Positions 1 through 7,847 of a stretch of 64,000 bases of DNA are shown one piece after another (positions within the stretch are counted from its first letter, which is position 1; each line of letters begins with the position of its first letter). The notes beneath the pieces were generated by a model. That model worked only from the letters and a program-made list of their open reading frames with translations. It made no database searches and was not told the origin of the DNA. The stretch is from contig JBGAGY010000010.1 in the NCBI GenBank assembly GCA_044226485.1, forward strand, positions 1 to 64,000. The letters run 5' to 3'. The position numbers and the translations under genes were made by a program. This DNA comes from UBA6663 sp044226485 (GTDB lineage: Bacteria; Chloroflexota; Anaerolineae; Anaerolineales; UBA6663).

Positions 1-71
1 AAACCCGCGCCGCCCGCGCCCGTTACCCCGGCCTTCTGAACCGCCGTCACGATCTCTTCTGCATGCTGCAC
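1..71 (-). pseudogene. Mirror copy of the PduS-like gene 5' end (partial)
   Basis: This is the left arm of the fold-back. Read on the minus strand it repeats the first 23 or so codons of the PduS-like gene at 194, starting from the same GTG, and then leaves the window. It is probably not a separate gene. Confidence 0.6.
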
Positions 72-264
72 AGCATTCTCCTCAAATCCTCGTTTTGCCG
101 CGGATTTCGCGGATGACGCGGATGCAAGGTGCTACCTCTCCATCCGCGTCATCCGCGAAATCCGCGGCAAAACGATGATTTGAGGAGAATGCTGTGCAGC
201 ATGCAGAAGAGATCGTGACGGCGGTTCAGAAGGCCGGGGTAACGGGCGCGGGCGGCGCGGGTTT
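1..264. repeat. Near-perfect fold-back inverted repeat at the window edge
   Basis: Bases 1-124 are the reverse complement of 141-264 with one mismatch (89 against 176); the loop is 125-140. The right arm contains the first 71 bases of the PduS-like gene and its ribosome binding site, so the left arm is a mirror copy of the same coding DNA. A mirror copy that runs exactly to the first base is typical of a contig-end chimera, but a true inverted duplication cannot be excluded from sequence alone. Confidence 0.95.
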
Positions 265-1534
265 CCCGACGTTCTTCAAGCTCAAGGCCAGAGCCGAGGT
301 CGTCATCGCCAACGGCGCCGAATGCGAGCCGCTGACTCATGTCGACAAGGAACTGCTGCACCACCACCCGGCCGAGGTCATCCGCGGGCTGAAGGCCGTG
401 ATGGCCGCGACAGGCGCTCCCAAGGGCGTGATCGGCGTCAAGGGCAAGTACGTGGACCTTGTCGCGAAGCTGCGCGCGGCGATGGCTGACTCGCCCGAGT
501 TAAGCGTGTGCGAGCTCGGCAATTTCTACCCGGCGGGCGACGAACAGGTGCTGGTCTATGACGTGACCGGGCGCGTGGTGCCCGAGGGCGGGCTGCCCCT
601 CAACGTCGGCTGCGTGGTTCAAAACATCGAGACGCTTTACAACGTGGCCGCCGCGCTCGATGGGCGGCCAGTGACCGCCAAGTACGTCACGGTGATCGGC
701 GCGGTGCGTAACCCGGTGACGGTGCGCGTGCCCCTCGGGATCACGCTGCGCCAGGTGATCGACCTGGCCGGCGGCGCCCTGGTGCCGGACCCGGTTGTGC
801 TCAACGGCGGGGCCATGATGGGCGAGGTGGCCGGCAGCCTTGACGCGCCGGTGACCAAGCGCACCAAGATCCTGCTGGTGCTGCCGTACGACCATCAACT
901 CAGCGCTCGACGCCGCACGTCGCGCGAGGTGTTCGACGCTCACGCGATCGCGTCCTGCGATCAGTGTTACATGTGCACCGACTACTGCCCGCGCCACGCG
1001 CAGGGCCACGCGATCCAGCCTCACAAGCTCATCCTGCTGCTGGCCTCAGGCGTGCCGATGACCGACGCGCAGATGGCCGGCGCGCTGCTGTGCTGCGAGT
1101 GTCGAACCTGCAATTACGCCTGTCCCGTGCATCTCGCGCCGGGAGACATTGCCCTGAACATCAAGCGCGATCTGGTCAAGGCCGGGATCAAGAACCCGTA
1201 CCATCGCCAGACCGAGGTTTCGTCGACCCGCGATTTTCGGCGAGTGCCCATGTATCGCCTGGTGAACCGTCTCGGGCTCGAGAAGTTCGACGTCGATGCT
1301 CCGCTGAAGGCCTTCGAGCGCCGCTTCGATCGTGTGACGCTTCTGCTGCGCCAGCACGCGGGCGTCGCCGCGCAACCCGCCGTGACGGTGGGGCAGGCGG
1401 TCTCCGTCGGAGACGTGGTGGCTGTCGTGCCGGAAGGCGCCCTGGGCGCGCCGGTCCATGCCAGCATCGACGGGACAGTGATCGAGATCCGCGCGGATGC
1501 CATCGTGATCGAGGAAAAACGCCATGTTGCCTGA
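194..1534 (+). CDS. pduS: PduS-like (RnfC-related) flavo-iron-sulfur electron-transfer protein of a microcompartment
   Basis: 446 residues, close to the usual length of PduS (about 450). An N-terminal RnfC/Nqo1-type nucleotide/FMN-binding region carries the GAGGAGFPT loop (residues 18-26). Two ferredoxin-like 4Fe-4S motifs follow, with cysteines 255/258/261/265 and 300 or 301/303/306/310. In known microcompartments PduS passes electrons from NADH to cobalamin or other acceptors inside the shell. The start is GTG at 194, with GAGGAG at 182-187; the ATG at 201 is out of frame. The last codons overlap the shell-protein gene by 11 bases, so the two are surely co-translated. The exact substrate pathway cannot be told because the upstream operon is missing. 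Confidence 0.88.
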   Translation: MQHAEEIVTAVQKAGVTGAGGAGFPTFFKLKARAEVVIANGAECEPLTHVDKELLHHHPAEVIRGLKAVMAATGAPKGVIGVKGKYVDLVAKLRAAMADSPELSVCELGNFYPAGDEQVLVYDVTGRVVPEGGLPLNVGCVVQNIETLYNVAAALDGRPVTAKYVTVIGAVRNPVTVRVPLGITLRQVIDLAGGALVPDPVVLNGGAMMGEVAGSLDAPVTKRTKILLVLPYDHQLSARRRTSREVFDAHAIASCDQCYMCTDYCPRHAQGHAIQPHKLILLLASGVPMTDAQMAGALLCCECRTCNYACPVHLAPGDIALNIKRDLVKAGIKNPYHRQTEVSSTRDFRRVPMYRLVNRLGLEKFDVDAPLKAFERRFDRVTLLLRQHAGVAAQPAVTVGQAVSVGDVVAVVPEGALGAPVHASIDGTVIEIRADAIVIEEKRHVA

Positions 1535-2108
1535 AGCTACTCTGCCCCGCGTGACGACCGTCAAGCGCGCGATCGGCCTGATCGAACTACGCAGCATCGC
1601 GCGCGGCATGCTGACGACTGATACCCTCCTCAAGGCCGGCGAGGTCGAGCTGCTGCGCGCGCACGTCGTCTGCCCGGGCAAGTACATCATCCTGGTCGCC
1701 GGTACCGTCAGCCAGGTCAACGCCGCCATCGCCGCCGGGCAGCAGGTGGCGCCCGAGGTCGTGGTCGATCACTTCGTGCTGCCCAACGTCCACCCGAGCA
1801 TCTTCCCGGCGCTCACGGCCACGACCGAGATCGACAACGTCAAGTCCGTCGGCGTGATTGAGACCTTCACGCTCGCGGCTTCCATCGTGGCCGCTGACGT
1901 GGCCGTCAAAGCCGCGCCCCTGAAGCTGATGGAAATCCGTCTACCGTTTGCGATGGGCGGCAAAGCCTTCACGATCTTCACAGGTGAGATCAGCGCGGTC
2001 CGCAGCGGCGTCAACGCGGCCGTCGCCGCGCTCAAGGATGAAGGCGTGCTCGACTCGTTCGCCGTGATCCCGTCGCCTCACAAGGATCTGATCGCCAAGC
2101 TGCTCTAA
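1524..2108 (+). CDS. pduT: PduT-like tandem-domain BMC shell protein
   Basis: 194 residues made of two BMC domains, roughly 13-100 and 105-190. The first begins with AIGLIELRSIARGM and the second with SVGVIETFTLAASI. Tandem-BMC proteins form trimers that look like hexamers in the shell facets. Cys50 lies in VVCPGKY, matching the cysteine of PduT (ICPGKF) that binds a 4Fe-4S cluster at the trimer pore, so an electron-conducting pore is likely. The S-T gene order is the same as in the pdu operon. A strong terminator follows directly, so this is the last gene of the operon. Confidence 0.92.
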   Translation: MLPEATLPRVTTVKRAIGLIELRSIARGMLTTDTLLKAGEVELLRAHVVCPGKYIILVAGTVSQVNAAIAAGQQVAPEVVVDHFVLPNVHPSIFPALTATTEIDNVKSVGVIETFTLAASIVAADVAVKAAPLKLMEIRLPFAMGGKAFTIFTGEISAVRSGVNAAVAALKDEGVLDSFAVIPSPHKDLIAKLL

Positions 2109-2127
2109 GCTGGTTGTGGAGCTCATC

Positions 2128-2164
2128 GCGGCGGGCAGGTCTCTTGCCCGCCGCTTCTTTTTTT
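2128..2164 (+). terminator. Rho-independent terminator of the microcompartment operon
   Basis: A 10-bp perfect GC stem (2128-2137 with 2145-2154) and a 7-base loop are followed by a T-rich tail with eight T's. It lies 19 bases after the PduT stop. Confidence 0.92.
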
Positions 2165-2183
2165 GGACAGGCAAGGTGTAACG

Positions 2184-2285
2184 ATGTGGTTGCGATTTGC
2201 GAACCGAGGTCCTCGGCGGTGGATCCTTCTGGGGCACTGCCTGAAGTTGCTGCACCAGCTCTGGCACCGGATGTTCTATCCTTGA
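2184..2285 (+). CDS. Possible 33-residue basic peptide
   Basis: An ATG at 2184 opens 33 codons ending at TGA 2283-2285, preceded by AAGGTG. The product is rich in Trp, Leu, His and Arg (starts MWLRFANRGPRRW). It lies between two terminator-like hairpins in the otherwise empty stretch 2165-2418. No family is recognised and the reading frame may be chance. Confidence 0.22.
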   Translation: MWLRFANRGPRRWILLGHCLKLLHQLWHRMFYP

Positions 2286-2326
2286 AATGAATGTGGGATC
2301 GCCAGGCTCATGGGCTCCCTGGTGAT

Positions 2327-2359
2327 GCGCGACCGGTCTCAAAGCCGGTCGCGCTCGTT
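2327..2359 (+). terminator. Terminator-like hairpin upstream of the MocR gene
   Basis: A 10-bp stem (2327-2336 with 2345-2354) has an 8-base loop and is followed by TCGTTTT. It sits about 60 bases before the MocR start. It could end a small transcript from 2184 or attenuate the MocR gene. Confidence 0.55.
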
Positions 2360-2418
2360 TTGTGTGGGCGCGTGGGAATCCCCTACAATCGTCCCCAACC
2401 ACAGACAGAGGGAAGGTC

Positions 2419-3864
2419 ATGGCTGAGCGCAGCGTACATCCCGTCCAACCGTCATCGAGCGAACCATTGTATCGGCAGGTCTATCGCAACCTGCGCTCCG
2501 CGATCCTGACCGGTCGCCTCAAGCGCGGAGCCCGACTGCCTTCGACACGCGAACTGGCCGTCACGCTCAATGTGTCGCGCAACACGGTGCTCAATGCATT
2601 CGATCAACTTTTGGCCGAAGGCTATCTGGAGAGCGCGCCGGCGAGCGGCACGTTCGTGTCGCTGCATCTGCCAGACGAGCGGCTCGTGCAGCGGCCGGCG
2701 CAGGAGCAGCCGCCGCGCTGGTCGACGCTCGCCGGAGCGTTGACTGGCGCGCCGCCACTTGTCGTCGGTGATCAGGGCGCCGAGCGCCCGGCCGCTTTCC
2801 GCGCCGGCCTCCCTGCCTTGGATGTCTTCCCGTTCAAGCTGTGGGGGCGGCTGGTAGCCCGACGCGCGCGCCACCTCGACCGCGCCGGCCTCGACTACCA
2901 GTCCACGGCAGGCTATCGGCCGTTGCGTGAGGCGATCGCCGCGCACGTGACGGTGTCACGCCAGGTGCGCTGCACGGCCGATCAGATCCTGATCGTGTCG
3001 GGGTCTCAGGGCGCTCTCGACCTCGTCGCGCGGCTCCTGGTCGATCCGGGCGACTCGGTTTGGATCGAGGACCCCGGCTACCTGGGCGCGCGAGGGGCGT
3101 TTCTGGGCGCGGGTGCCCGGTTGGTGCCGGTGCCCGTCGACTCCGAAGGGTTGCGCGTCGACATCGGCCGAAAACGCCGCCCTGACGCTCGATTGGCGTA
3201 CCTGACGCCGTCGCACCAGTTTCCGCTCGGAGTGACCCTCAGCCTGCAGCGTCGTCTTGATCTACTGGCCTGGGCTCAGGCCGCCAACGCCTACGTCATC
3301 GAGGACGACTATGACAGCGAGTTCCGCTTCCAGGGCCGACCGCTGGCCGCGTTGCAAGGCCTGGATGACTCAGGGCGCGTGATCTACGTCGGGACCTTTA
3401 GCAAGACGTTGTTCCCGGCGCTTCGCCTTGGGTACCTCATACTGCCGCCCGCGTTGACCGACGTCTTTCTGGCGGCACGCGCGTACACAGAAGTGCACGC
3501 GCCCCCGCTGGAGCAGGGCGCTCTGGCGGACTTCATTGCCGATGGGCACTTCGGCCGGCACCTGCGCCGGATGCGGGCGTTGTACGCTGAACGTCGCGCC
3601 ACATTGGTGCGCGCCCTGGCCGGTCTGCCGCTCGAGCCCTATGCCTCGGATACCGGCATGCATTGCATCGGCTGGCTGCCGCAGGGCAGCGATGACGTCG
3701 CTGTCGCCTCGGCGGCGGCCCGACACAACCTGGACGTCACACCGCTCTCGCGCTTCAGCCTTGCCCGGTCGTCACGCCCCGGTCTGTTGCTCGGCTATGC
3801 CGGAGTCGACCCGACGGCGATCAAAGCCGGCGTGCGGCGCCTGTCTCAGGCGCTGAACGATTGA
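2419..3864 (+). CDS. MocR/PdxR-family GntR regulator with aminotransferase domain
   Basis: 481 residues. The N-terminal winged helix-turn-helix (about 18-85) contains the GntR pattern LPSTRELAVTLNVSRNTV. A class I/II aminotransferase-like domain follows (about 125-475). The expected PLP lysine is in GTFSKTLFPALRLGY, and the PLP-contacting aspartate region reads EDDYDSEFRF. Such proteins sense PLP or amino-compound ligands and act as transcription regulators. The ATG at 2419 is chosen because GAGGGAAGG precedes it; a frame-open upstream GTG lacks a binding site. The target is unknown; a 50-bp palindrome follows the stop immediately. Confidence 0.9.
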   Translation: MAERSVHPVQPSSSEPLYRQVYRNLRSAILTGRLKRGARLPSTRELAVTLNVSRNTVLNAFDQLLAEGYLESAPASGTFVSLHLPDERLVQRPAQEQPPRWSTLAGALTGAPPLVVGDQGAERPAAFRAGLPALDVFPFKLWGRLVARRARHLDRAGLDYQSTAGYRPLREAIAAHVTVSRQVRCTADQILIVSGSQGALDLVARLLVDPGDSVWIEDPGYLGARGAFLGAGARLVPVPVDSEGLRVDIGRKRRPDARLAYLTPSHQFPLGVTLSLQRRLDLLAWAQAANAYVIEDDYDSEFRFQGRPLAALQGLDDSGRVIYVGTFSKTLFPALRLGYLILPPALTDVFLAARAYTEVHAPPLEQGALADFIADGHFGRHLRRMRALYAERRATLVRALAGLPLEPYASDTGMHCIGWLPQGSDDVAVASAAARHNLDVTPLSRFSLARSSRPGLLLGYAGVDPTAIKAGVRRLSQALND

Positions 3865-3914
3865 GATCCCGGGAATGGCCGGATATCGGCCGATATCCGG
3901 CCATTCCCGGGATC
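3865..3914. repeat. Perfect 50-bp palindrome
   Basis: Every base from 3865 to 3914 pairs with its mirror, with no unpaired centre; the axis lies between 3889 and 3890. It begins directly after the MocR stop codon and contains nested palindromes (GGCCGGATATC core). No T tract follows, so it is not a classical terminator. Confidence 0.97.
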
Positions 3915-4033
3915 GACACGGCTTCAAAACTGGTACCCTTAATCGTAACGAATCTGGATCTGGCGGCAACCAGTTGTTGGCCTCATAGTGGTCGTATCGA
4001 ATGGATAGACATAGACGAACACAGGAGCCCAAC

Positions 4034-4519
4034 ATGGAGTCAAGACTGGATTACGGCAAGGTTCTTCCCGAAGGCCTGCGCGCGGTCAACGCGCTCGATC
4101 GCTACAGCGCCAACTGCGGCCTCGAGAAGTCGCTGCTGGAATTGATCAAACTGCGCGCTTCGCAGATCAACGGATGCGCCTACTGCGTCGACATGCACAG
4201 CAAGGACGCGCGCTCGAAGGGTGAGAGCGAGCAGCGCCTGTACAGCCTGAGCGTCTGGCGCGAGGCACCGTACTACACCGACCGCGAACGCGCGGCGCTG
4301 GCGTTGACCGAAGCCGTCACGCTCATCGCCACCCAGCGCGTGACAGACGAGGTCTATGCTGAGGCCAGCCGTTTCTTCAGCGACGAGGAACTGGTCAAGC
4401 TTCTCATCGGCATCTCGATCATCAACGTCTGGAATCGTTTCGCCATCACGTTCCGTGACGAGCCCGGCAGCTACGAGCCCGAGCACTTCGCGACGAAGCG
4501 TGATGCCGTCGAAGCTTAG
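4034..4519 (+). CDS. AhpD-like carboxymuconolactone-decarboxylase-family protein
   Basis: 161 residues. The alkylhydroperoxidase AhpD-type motif is clear: INGCAYCVDMHSKDAR with Cys48, Cys51 and His55, the CxxC plus histidine set used for peroxide reduction or thiol redox cycling. The rest is helical, as expected for the family. The ATG at 4034 follows CAGGAG by seven bases. It lies downstream of the MocR regulator and the palindrome, on the same strand, with its own 120-base leader. A peroxidase role is inferred from the motif; the electron donor is not visible. Confidence 0.9.
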   Translation: MESRLDYGKVLPEGLRAVNALDRYSANCGLEKSLLELIKLRASQINGCAYCVDMHSKDARSKGESEQRLYSLSVWREAPYYTDRERAALALTEAVTLIATQRVTDEVYAEASRFFSDEELVKLLIGISIINVWNRFAITFRDEPGSYEPEHFATKRDAVEA

Positions 4520-4529
4520 GGTGTAGGAG

Positions 4530-4620
4530 AACTCTGCCGCGGATCTCGCAGGGTGTGGCACGCGCTCGGCCACCATGGCTGAGGTTTCGCAGGCGTCACA
4601 GCGAAATCCGCGGCAGAGTT
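4530..4620. repeat. Long intergenic inverted repeat
   Basis: Arms 4530-4544 and 4606-4620 (15 bp, perfect) flank about 60 bases. The stem contains the word CCGCGGAT, also found in the hairpin at the window edge. It fills most of the gap between the AhpD-like and PEP-mutase-like genes. Confidence 0.85.
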
Positions 4621-4677
4621 CGATGTATTGATCGAGTATAGTGAGAACGATCGCCTATCCGCGCTCCAGGAGGTCCT

Positions 4678-5508
4678 ATGAACGCCACAGTGGCAGCCCT
4701 CGCCGAACGGTTCGCCGCCCTGCATCGTGGACCGGGCGCCTTTCTTGTCGCCAACGCCTGGGACGTGGCATCGGCTCGCATCCTCGAGGGCCTGGGCTTC
4801 CCGGCCCTGGCGACCTCGAGCGGCGCTGCGGCCGCGACGCTCGGACGGAGCGATGGGCAGATCACGCGCGATGAAGCGCTAACGCAGGCGCGTGCGATGG
4901 CCGCCGCAGTCGCGATCCCGCTGGCTGGCGATCTCGAGAACGGCTTTGGCCACGAGCCGGCCGCTGCGGCCCAGACGATCAGGCAGGCGGCGGAAGCCGG
5001 GCTCGTCGGCGGCTCGATCGAAGACGCCTCGAACGATGCCGGCAAGCCCATCTACGACTTCAACCATGCTGTCGAGCGGGTCGCTGCAGCTGTCGAGGCG
5101 GCTCGATCGCTGCCCTTCACGTTCACGCTCACGGCACGGTCCGAGAATTTCCTCAATGACCGTCCCGATCTCGACGACACACTCAAGCGTCTTCAAGCTT
5201 TTGAGAAGGCCGGCGCCGACGTCCTCTTTGCCCCGGGGCTGCCGAGCCTTGAAGCGGTGCGTGGCGTGTGTGCGGCCGTCTCGAAGCCGGTCAACTTCAT
5301 GGTCGGGATCCGCGGTCTGTCTTTCACGGTGGCCGAACTCGAAGACGCCGGCGTGAAGCGCATCAGCCTGTCGACGTCGCTCTTCCGCGCCGCGATGAGC
5401 GGCCTGATCGCGGCGGCACGCGAGGCGCATGAGCAGGGGACTTTCACATACCTTGACAGGATCTTGGTGACAGGCGAAATTCAACGCTGGTTGCGGCCTC
5501 CGATGTGA
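4678..5508 (+). CDS. Isocitrate lyase/PEP mutase family enzyme
   Basis: 276 residues forming the TIM-barrel of the ICL/PEPM superfamily. Signature parts are NAWDVASARILEGLGF (about 26-41), the metal-binding DLENGFG (about 84-90) and SIEDAS (about 117-122). The KKCGH catalytic loop of true isocitrate lyase is absent, so it is more like the 2-methylisocitrate-lyase/oxaloacetate-hydrolase/PEP-mutase side of the family. It probably cleaves or forms C-C or C-P bonds in small carboxylates; the substrate cannot be assigned. The ATG at 4678 has a strong CAGGAGG five bases upstream. Confidence 0.88.
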   Translation: MNATVAALAERFAALHRGPGAFLVANAWDVASARILEGLGFPALATSSGAAAATLGRSDGQITRDEALTQARAMAAAVAIPLAGDLENGFGHEPAAAAQTIRQAAEAGLVGGSIEDASNDAGKPIYDFNHAVERVAAAVEAARSLPFTFTLTARSENFLNDRPDLDDTLKRLQAFEKAGADVLFAPGLPSLEAVRGVCAAVSKPVNFMVGIRGLSFTVAELEDAGVKRISLSTSLFRAAMSGLIAAAREAHEQGTFTYLDRILVTGEIQRWLRPPM

Positions 5509-5624
5509 TGTAGCGAGACGAAGACTCGGCCCACCACCTTGCCGGTCGACTCGTCAACCGTGCGAGCCGCGCCCGTCGCCAGATCCAACTCGCGATTTCG
5601 ATAGGCCCTTCCCGAGATCGACCT
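5509..5624 (-). other. Gap with a possible short coding remnant
   Basis: Directly after the sigma-factor stop, the minus strand stays open in the same frame for about 45 codons and reads like protein (for example YRNRELDLATGAARTVDE). There is no start codon with a binding site. It may be a decayed gene end or a former extension of the sigma factor. Confidence 0.25.
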
Positions 5625-6896
5625 TCAGGGCACGTCTGGGGAGGACGACTGCGCCGCTCGCCTGAGAAGGACCTGGCGCTCGCGCTCGTTGCGGGTCAAC
5701 CCGGCCGCCCGCTCGAACTCGGCTCGCGCTTCGGCGTGGCGACCCAGCGACGCCAGCAGGTCGGCGCGCACAGCGGGCAGCAGGTGATAGCTCCTGAGGG
5801 CAGGCTCGTGCATCAGGGCATCAGCCACCTCGAGCCCGGCCTCGGCACCGAAAGCTCGGCCGACGGCCACGGCCCGGTTCAACTCCACAACGGGCGACGG
5901 CGCGATCTCACTCAGCGCGTCGTACAGGGCCGCGATCCGCGCCCAGTCGGTGTCCTCGGCCGCACGGGCGCGAGCATGACAGGCGGCGATGGCGGCCTGG
6001 AGCGTGTATGGCCCAAGCTGACCCAACCCCTCGGCCCGCTCGAGCGCCGCCAGGCCGCGCTCAATCAGCATCTGGTCCCAACGCCCGCGATCTTGCTCGA
6101 GCAGCGGGATCGGTTCGCCCAGCGGGTTCGTGCGCGCCGCGATGCGCGATGCCTGAATCTCCATGAGCGCCGTCAGGCCGTGGACCTCGGACGCCTGTGG
6201 CATGAGTTCGGCCAGGATGCGTCCGAGACGCAGCGCATCCTCGCAGAGGGCGGGGCGCATCCAATCGTCGCCCGACGTCGCTGCATAGCCCTCATTGAAG
6301 ATCAGGTAGATGACCTCGAGCACCGACGCCAGTCGACCGGGCAGATCGGCCGCACGCGGCACTTCGAAGGGGACCTGGGCAGCGTTCAGGGTGCGTTTGG
6401 CCCGCACGATTCGTTGGGCCAAGGTCGCCTCGGGGGTCAGGAAGGCACGCGCGATCTCGTCGGTCGTCAAACCGCCCAACAGCCGCAACGTCAGCGCCAC
6501 GCGAGCTTCACGCGAGAGGACGGGGTGGCAGGTCATGAAGATCAGGCGCAACAGGTCGTCGCCGATCGGATCGTCAACAGCTGCGTCCATCGCTTCGCCG
6601 GTGCGAGCCTGTTCGTCTTCGAGCGTGCGCCCCAACTCGACGTGCTTGCGCTCGAGCGTCTTCGATCGCCTGAATTGATCGACGGCCCGGCGCCTGGCGG
6701 TCGCCATCAGCCAGGCGCCAGGATTGTCGGGTACTCCCGTGCGCGGCCATTGCTGTAACGCCGCCACGAGCGCGTCACCGGCCAGCTCTTCGGCCAGATC
6801 GATGTCGCCCGTCAGGCGCGTCAGACCACCGATGATGCGCGCCGACTCGATCCGCCAGATCGCGTCGATCGCCCTGTGGCTTTCGCTCTCGGTCAC
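5625..6896 (-). CDS. ECF42-type sigma factor with C-terminal TPR-like extension
   Basis: 423 residues. Region sigma-2 lies near 10-75 (LAEELAGDALVAALQQW ... GAWLMATARRRAVDQFRR). Region sigma-4 lies near 125-175 (LTLRLLGGLTTDEIARAFL). A long helical repeat extension fills the rest (the DUF6596/TPR part), which ECF42 factors need for activity. ECF42 genes are known to sit with DGPF/YCII genes, exactly as here. The start is the GTG at 6896, preceded by GAAGG; earlier codons fall inside the hairpin at 6945-6993. It is last in the operon YCII, YCII, DoxX, sigma. No anti-sigma gene is present, as usual for this group. Confidence 0.9.
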   Translation of the reverse strand: MTESESHRAIDAIWRIESARIIGGLTRLTGDIDLAEELAGDALVAALQQWPRTGVPDNPGAWLMATARRRAVDQFRRSKTLERKHVELGRTLEDEQARTGEAMDAAVDDPIGDDLLRLIFMTCHPVLSREARVALTLRLLGGLTTDEIARAFLTPEATLAQRIVRAKRTLNAAQVPFEVPRAADLPGRLASVLEVIYLIFNEGYAATSGDDWMRPALCEDALRLGRILAELMPQASEVHGLTALMEIQASRIAARTNPLGEPIPLLEQDRGRWDQMLIERGLAALERAEGLGQLGPYTLQAAIAACHARARAAEDTDWARIAALYDALSEIAPSPVVELNRAVAVGRAFGAEAGLEVADALMHEPALRSYHLLPAVRADLLASLGRHAEARAEFERAAGLTRNERERQVLLRRAAQSSSPDVP

Positions 6897-6944
6897 GTCG
6901 ATGCCTTCATGGCTTCGAAGTGTAGCGCGGTTTCGACCGGGGCT

Positions 6945-6993
6945 TGGCCGCGAATGACACAACCGTCGCAACAGTTCGCGTCATTCGCGGCCA
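6945..6993. repeat. Hairpin between DoxX and sigma-factor genes
   Basis: Perfect 14-bp arms 6945-6958 and 6980-6993 surround a 21-base loop. It lies within the operon, between the DoxX stop and the sigma start, and could lower downstream expression or protect the upstream mRNA. Confidence 0.85.
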
Positions 6994-7000
6994 GAGCGGT

Positions 7001-7396
7001 TCAACCTTTGAAAGGTAGGAAGGCGCGGAGGCGCGAGTCGCGCAGGAGCAGGGCCAGCCAGAGCAGCAGACCCATCATCACGGGAAAGTAGAAGGGATCG
7101 CCCACGCGAACCTGGATCGCCGTTGCGCCGCCCAGGTAGGCGGTCAACAACAACGCCCCGATCAATGTCGTCGGTGGGATCACGAAGAGGACCAGGCACA
7201 CGATCTCGATCAACCCAAGCGTCATCGACAACTCCACAGGGAAGCCAAGGTGGGTCTGCGCGTCGATGACGGGCTGGATCACTAACAACTTGCCGACCAG
7301 ATCAAAGATCATGAAGGCGACCACCAGGGCCGTGATGATGCGGCCAGCCCAAAGGCTGGTGGACGAAGGGCGAGGGGCAACGAGTGCCGAGTTCAT
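7001..7396 (-). CDS. DoxX-like membrane protein
   Basis: 131 residues with four predicted membrane segments (about 17-37, 54-74, 78-97, 104-120). The first helix reads GRIITALVVAFMIFDLVGK, typical of the DoxX-like family. Members are quinone- or redox-linked membrane proteins, often of unknown role. The ATG overlaps the upstream YCII stop as ATGA, so translation is coupled. It is the third gene of the ECF42 operon. Confidence 0.87.
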   Translation of the reverse strand: MNSALVAPRPSSTSLWAGRIITALVVAFMIFDLVGKLLVIQPVIDAQTHLGFPVELSMTLGLIEIVCLVLFVIPPTTLIGALLLTAYLGGATAIQVRVGDPFYFPVMMGLLLWLALLLRDSRLRAFLPFKG

Positions 7397-7734
7397 GGCA
7401 GATTCTCCGTGTGTGAGATGGGCAGCGGACGCGCCTCAAGCGGAACGGCCTGGCGCACCTCGATCGATTCATCCTGGGCCAGCGGGCAACGCCCGGCCCA
7501 GGTCAAAGCCTCATCAAGCGAACGCACCTGGATCAGCCAATAGCCGGTGGCCTCGCGCGCGCCGATCGTCTGTGTGTTGGCGACCCGACGCGTCGCCGGG
7601 CGAAGGCGATCCGTCCCGAGCAGGACGCCGGCTTCGCGCAGCGACCGGTTGAACCGGTCGAGGGCGCTCGATGCTGGTTCGTCAAACGCTGCGGTGTTGG
7701 ATGGCGTGGCAAAGGTGAGCAACAGGAATCGCAT
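7393..7734 (-). CDS. YCII/DGPF-family protein, second copy
   Basis: 113 residues with a YCII-like ferredoxin fold: a MRFLLLTFATPS first strand and an ATGYWLIQVRSLDEALTWAGRCP segment. The literal DGPF motif is not kept (TQTIGAREATGYWL at its place), so this copy is divergent. YCII proteins are small dimeric proteins with suspected lyase or hydrolase activity. It is the second gene of the ECF42 operon and overlaps DoxX by four bases. Confidence 0.85.
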   Translation of the reverse strand: MRFLLLTFATPSNTAAFDEPASSALDRFNRSLREAGVLLGTDRLRPATRRVANTQTIGAREATGYWLIQVRSLDEALTWAGRCPLAQDESIEVRQAVPLEARPLPISHTENLP

Positions 7735-7802
7735 GGCGAGGCTCCCTGGCTGAAGCCGCCGAGGGCCAGAAGCTGAGATTGAGTTGACAGGTTGGGGAAG
7801 CG

Positions 7803-7830
7803 GCAGGCCCGTCAGACGTGACGGGCCTGC
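7803..7830. terminator. Perfect 12-bp hairpin between the two YCII genes
   Basis: Arms 7803-7814 and 7819-7830 have a four-base loop and no strong T tract on either side. It may partly terminate transcription after the first YCII gene. Confidence 0.6.
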
Positions 7831-7847
7831 TCGCGCGACGCGGAGTT

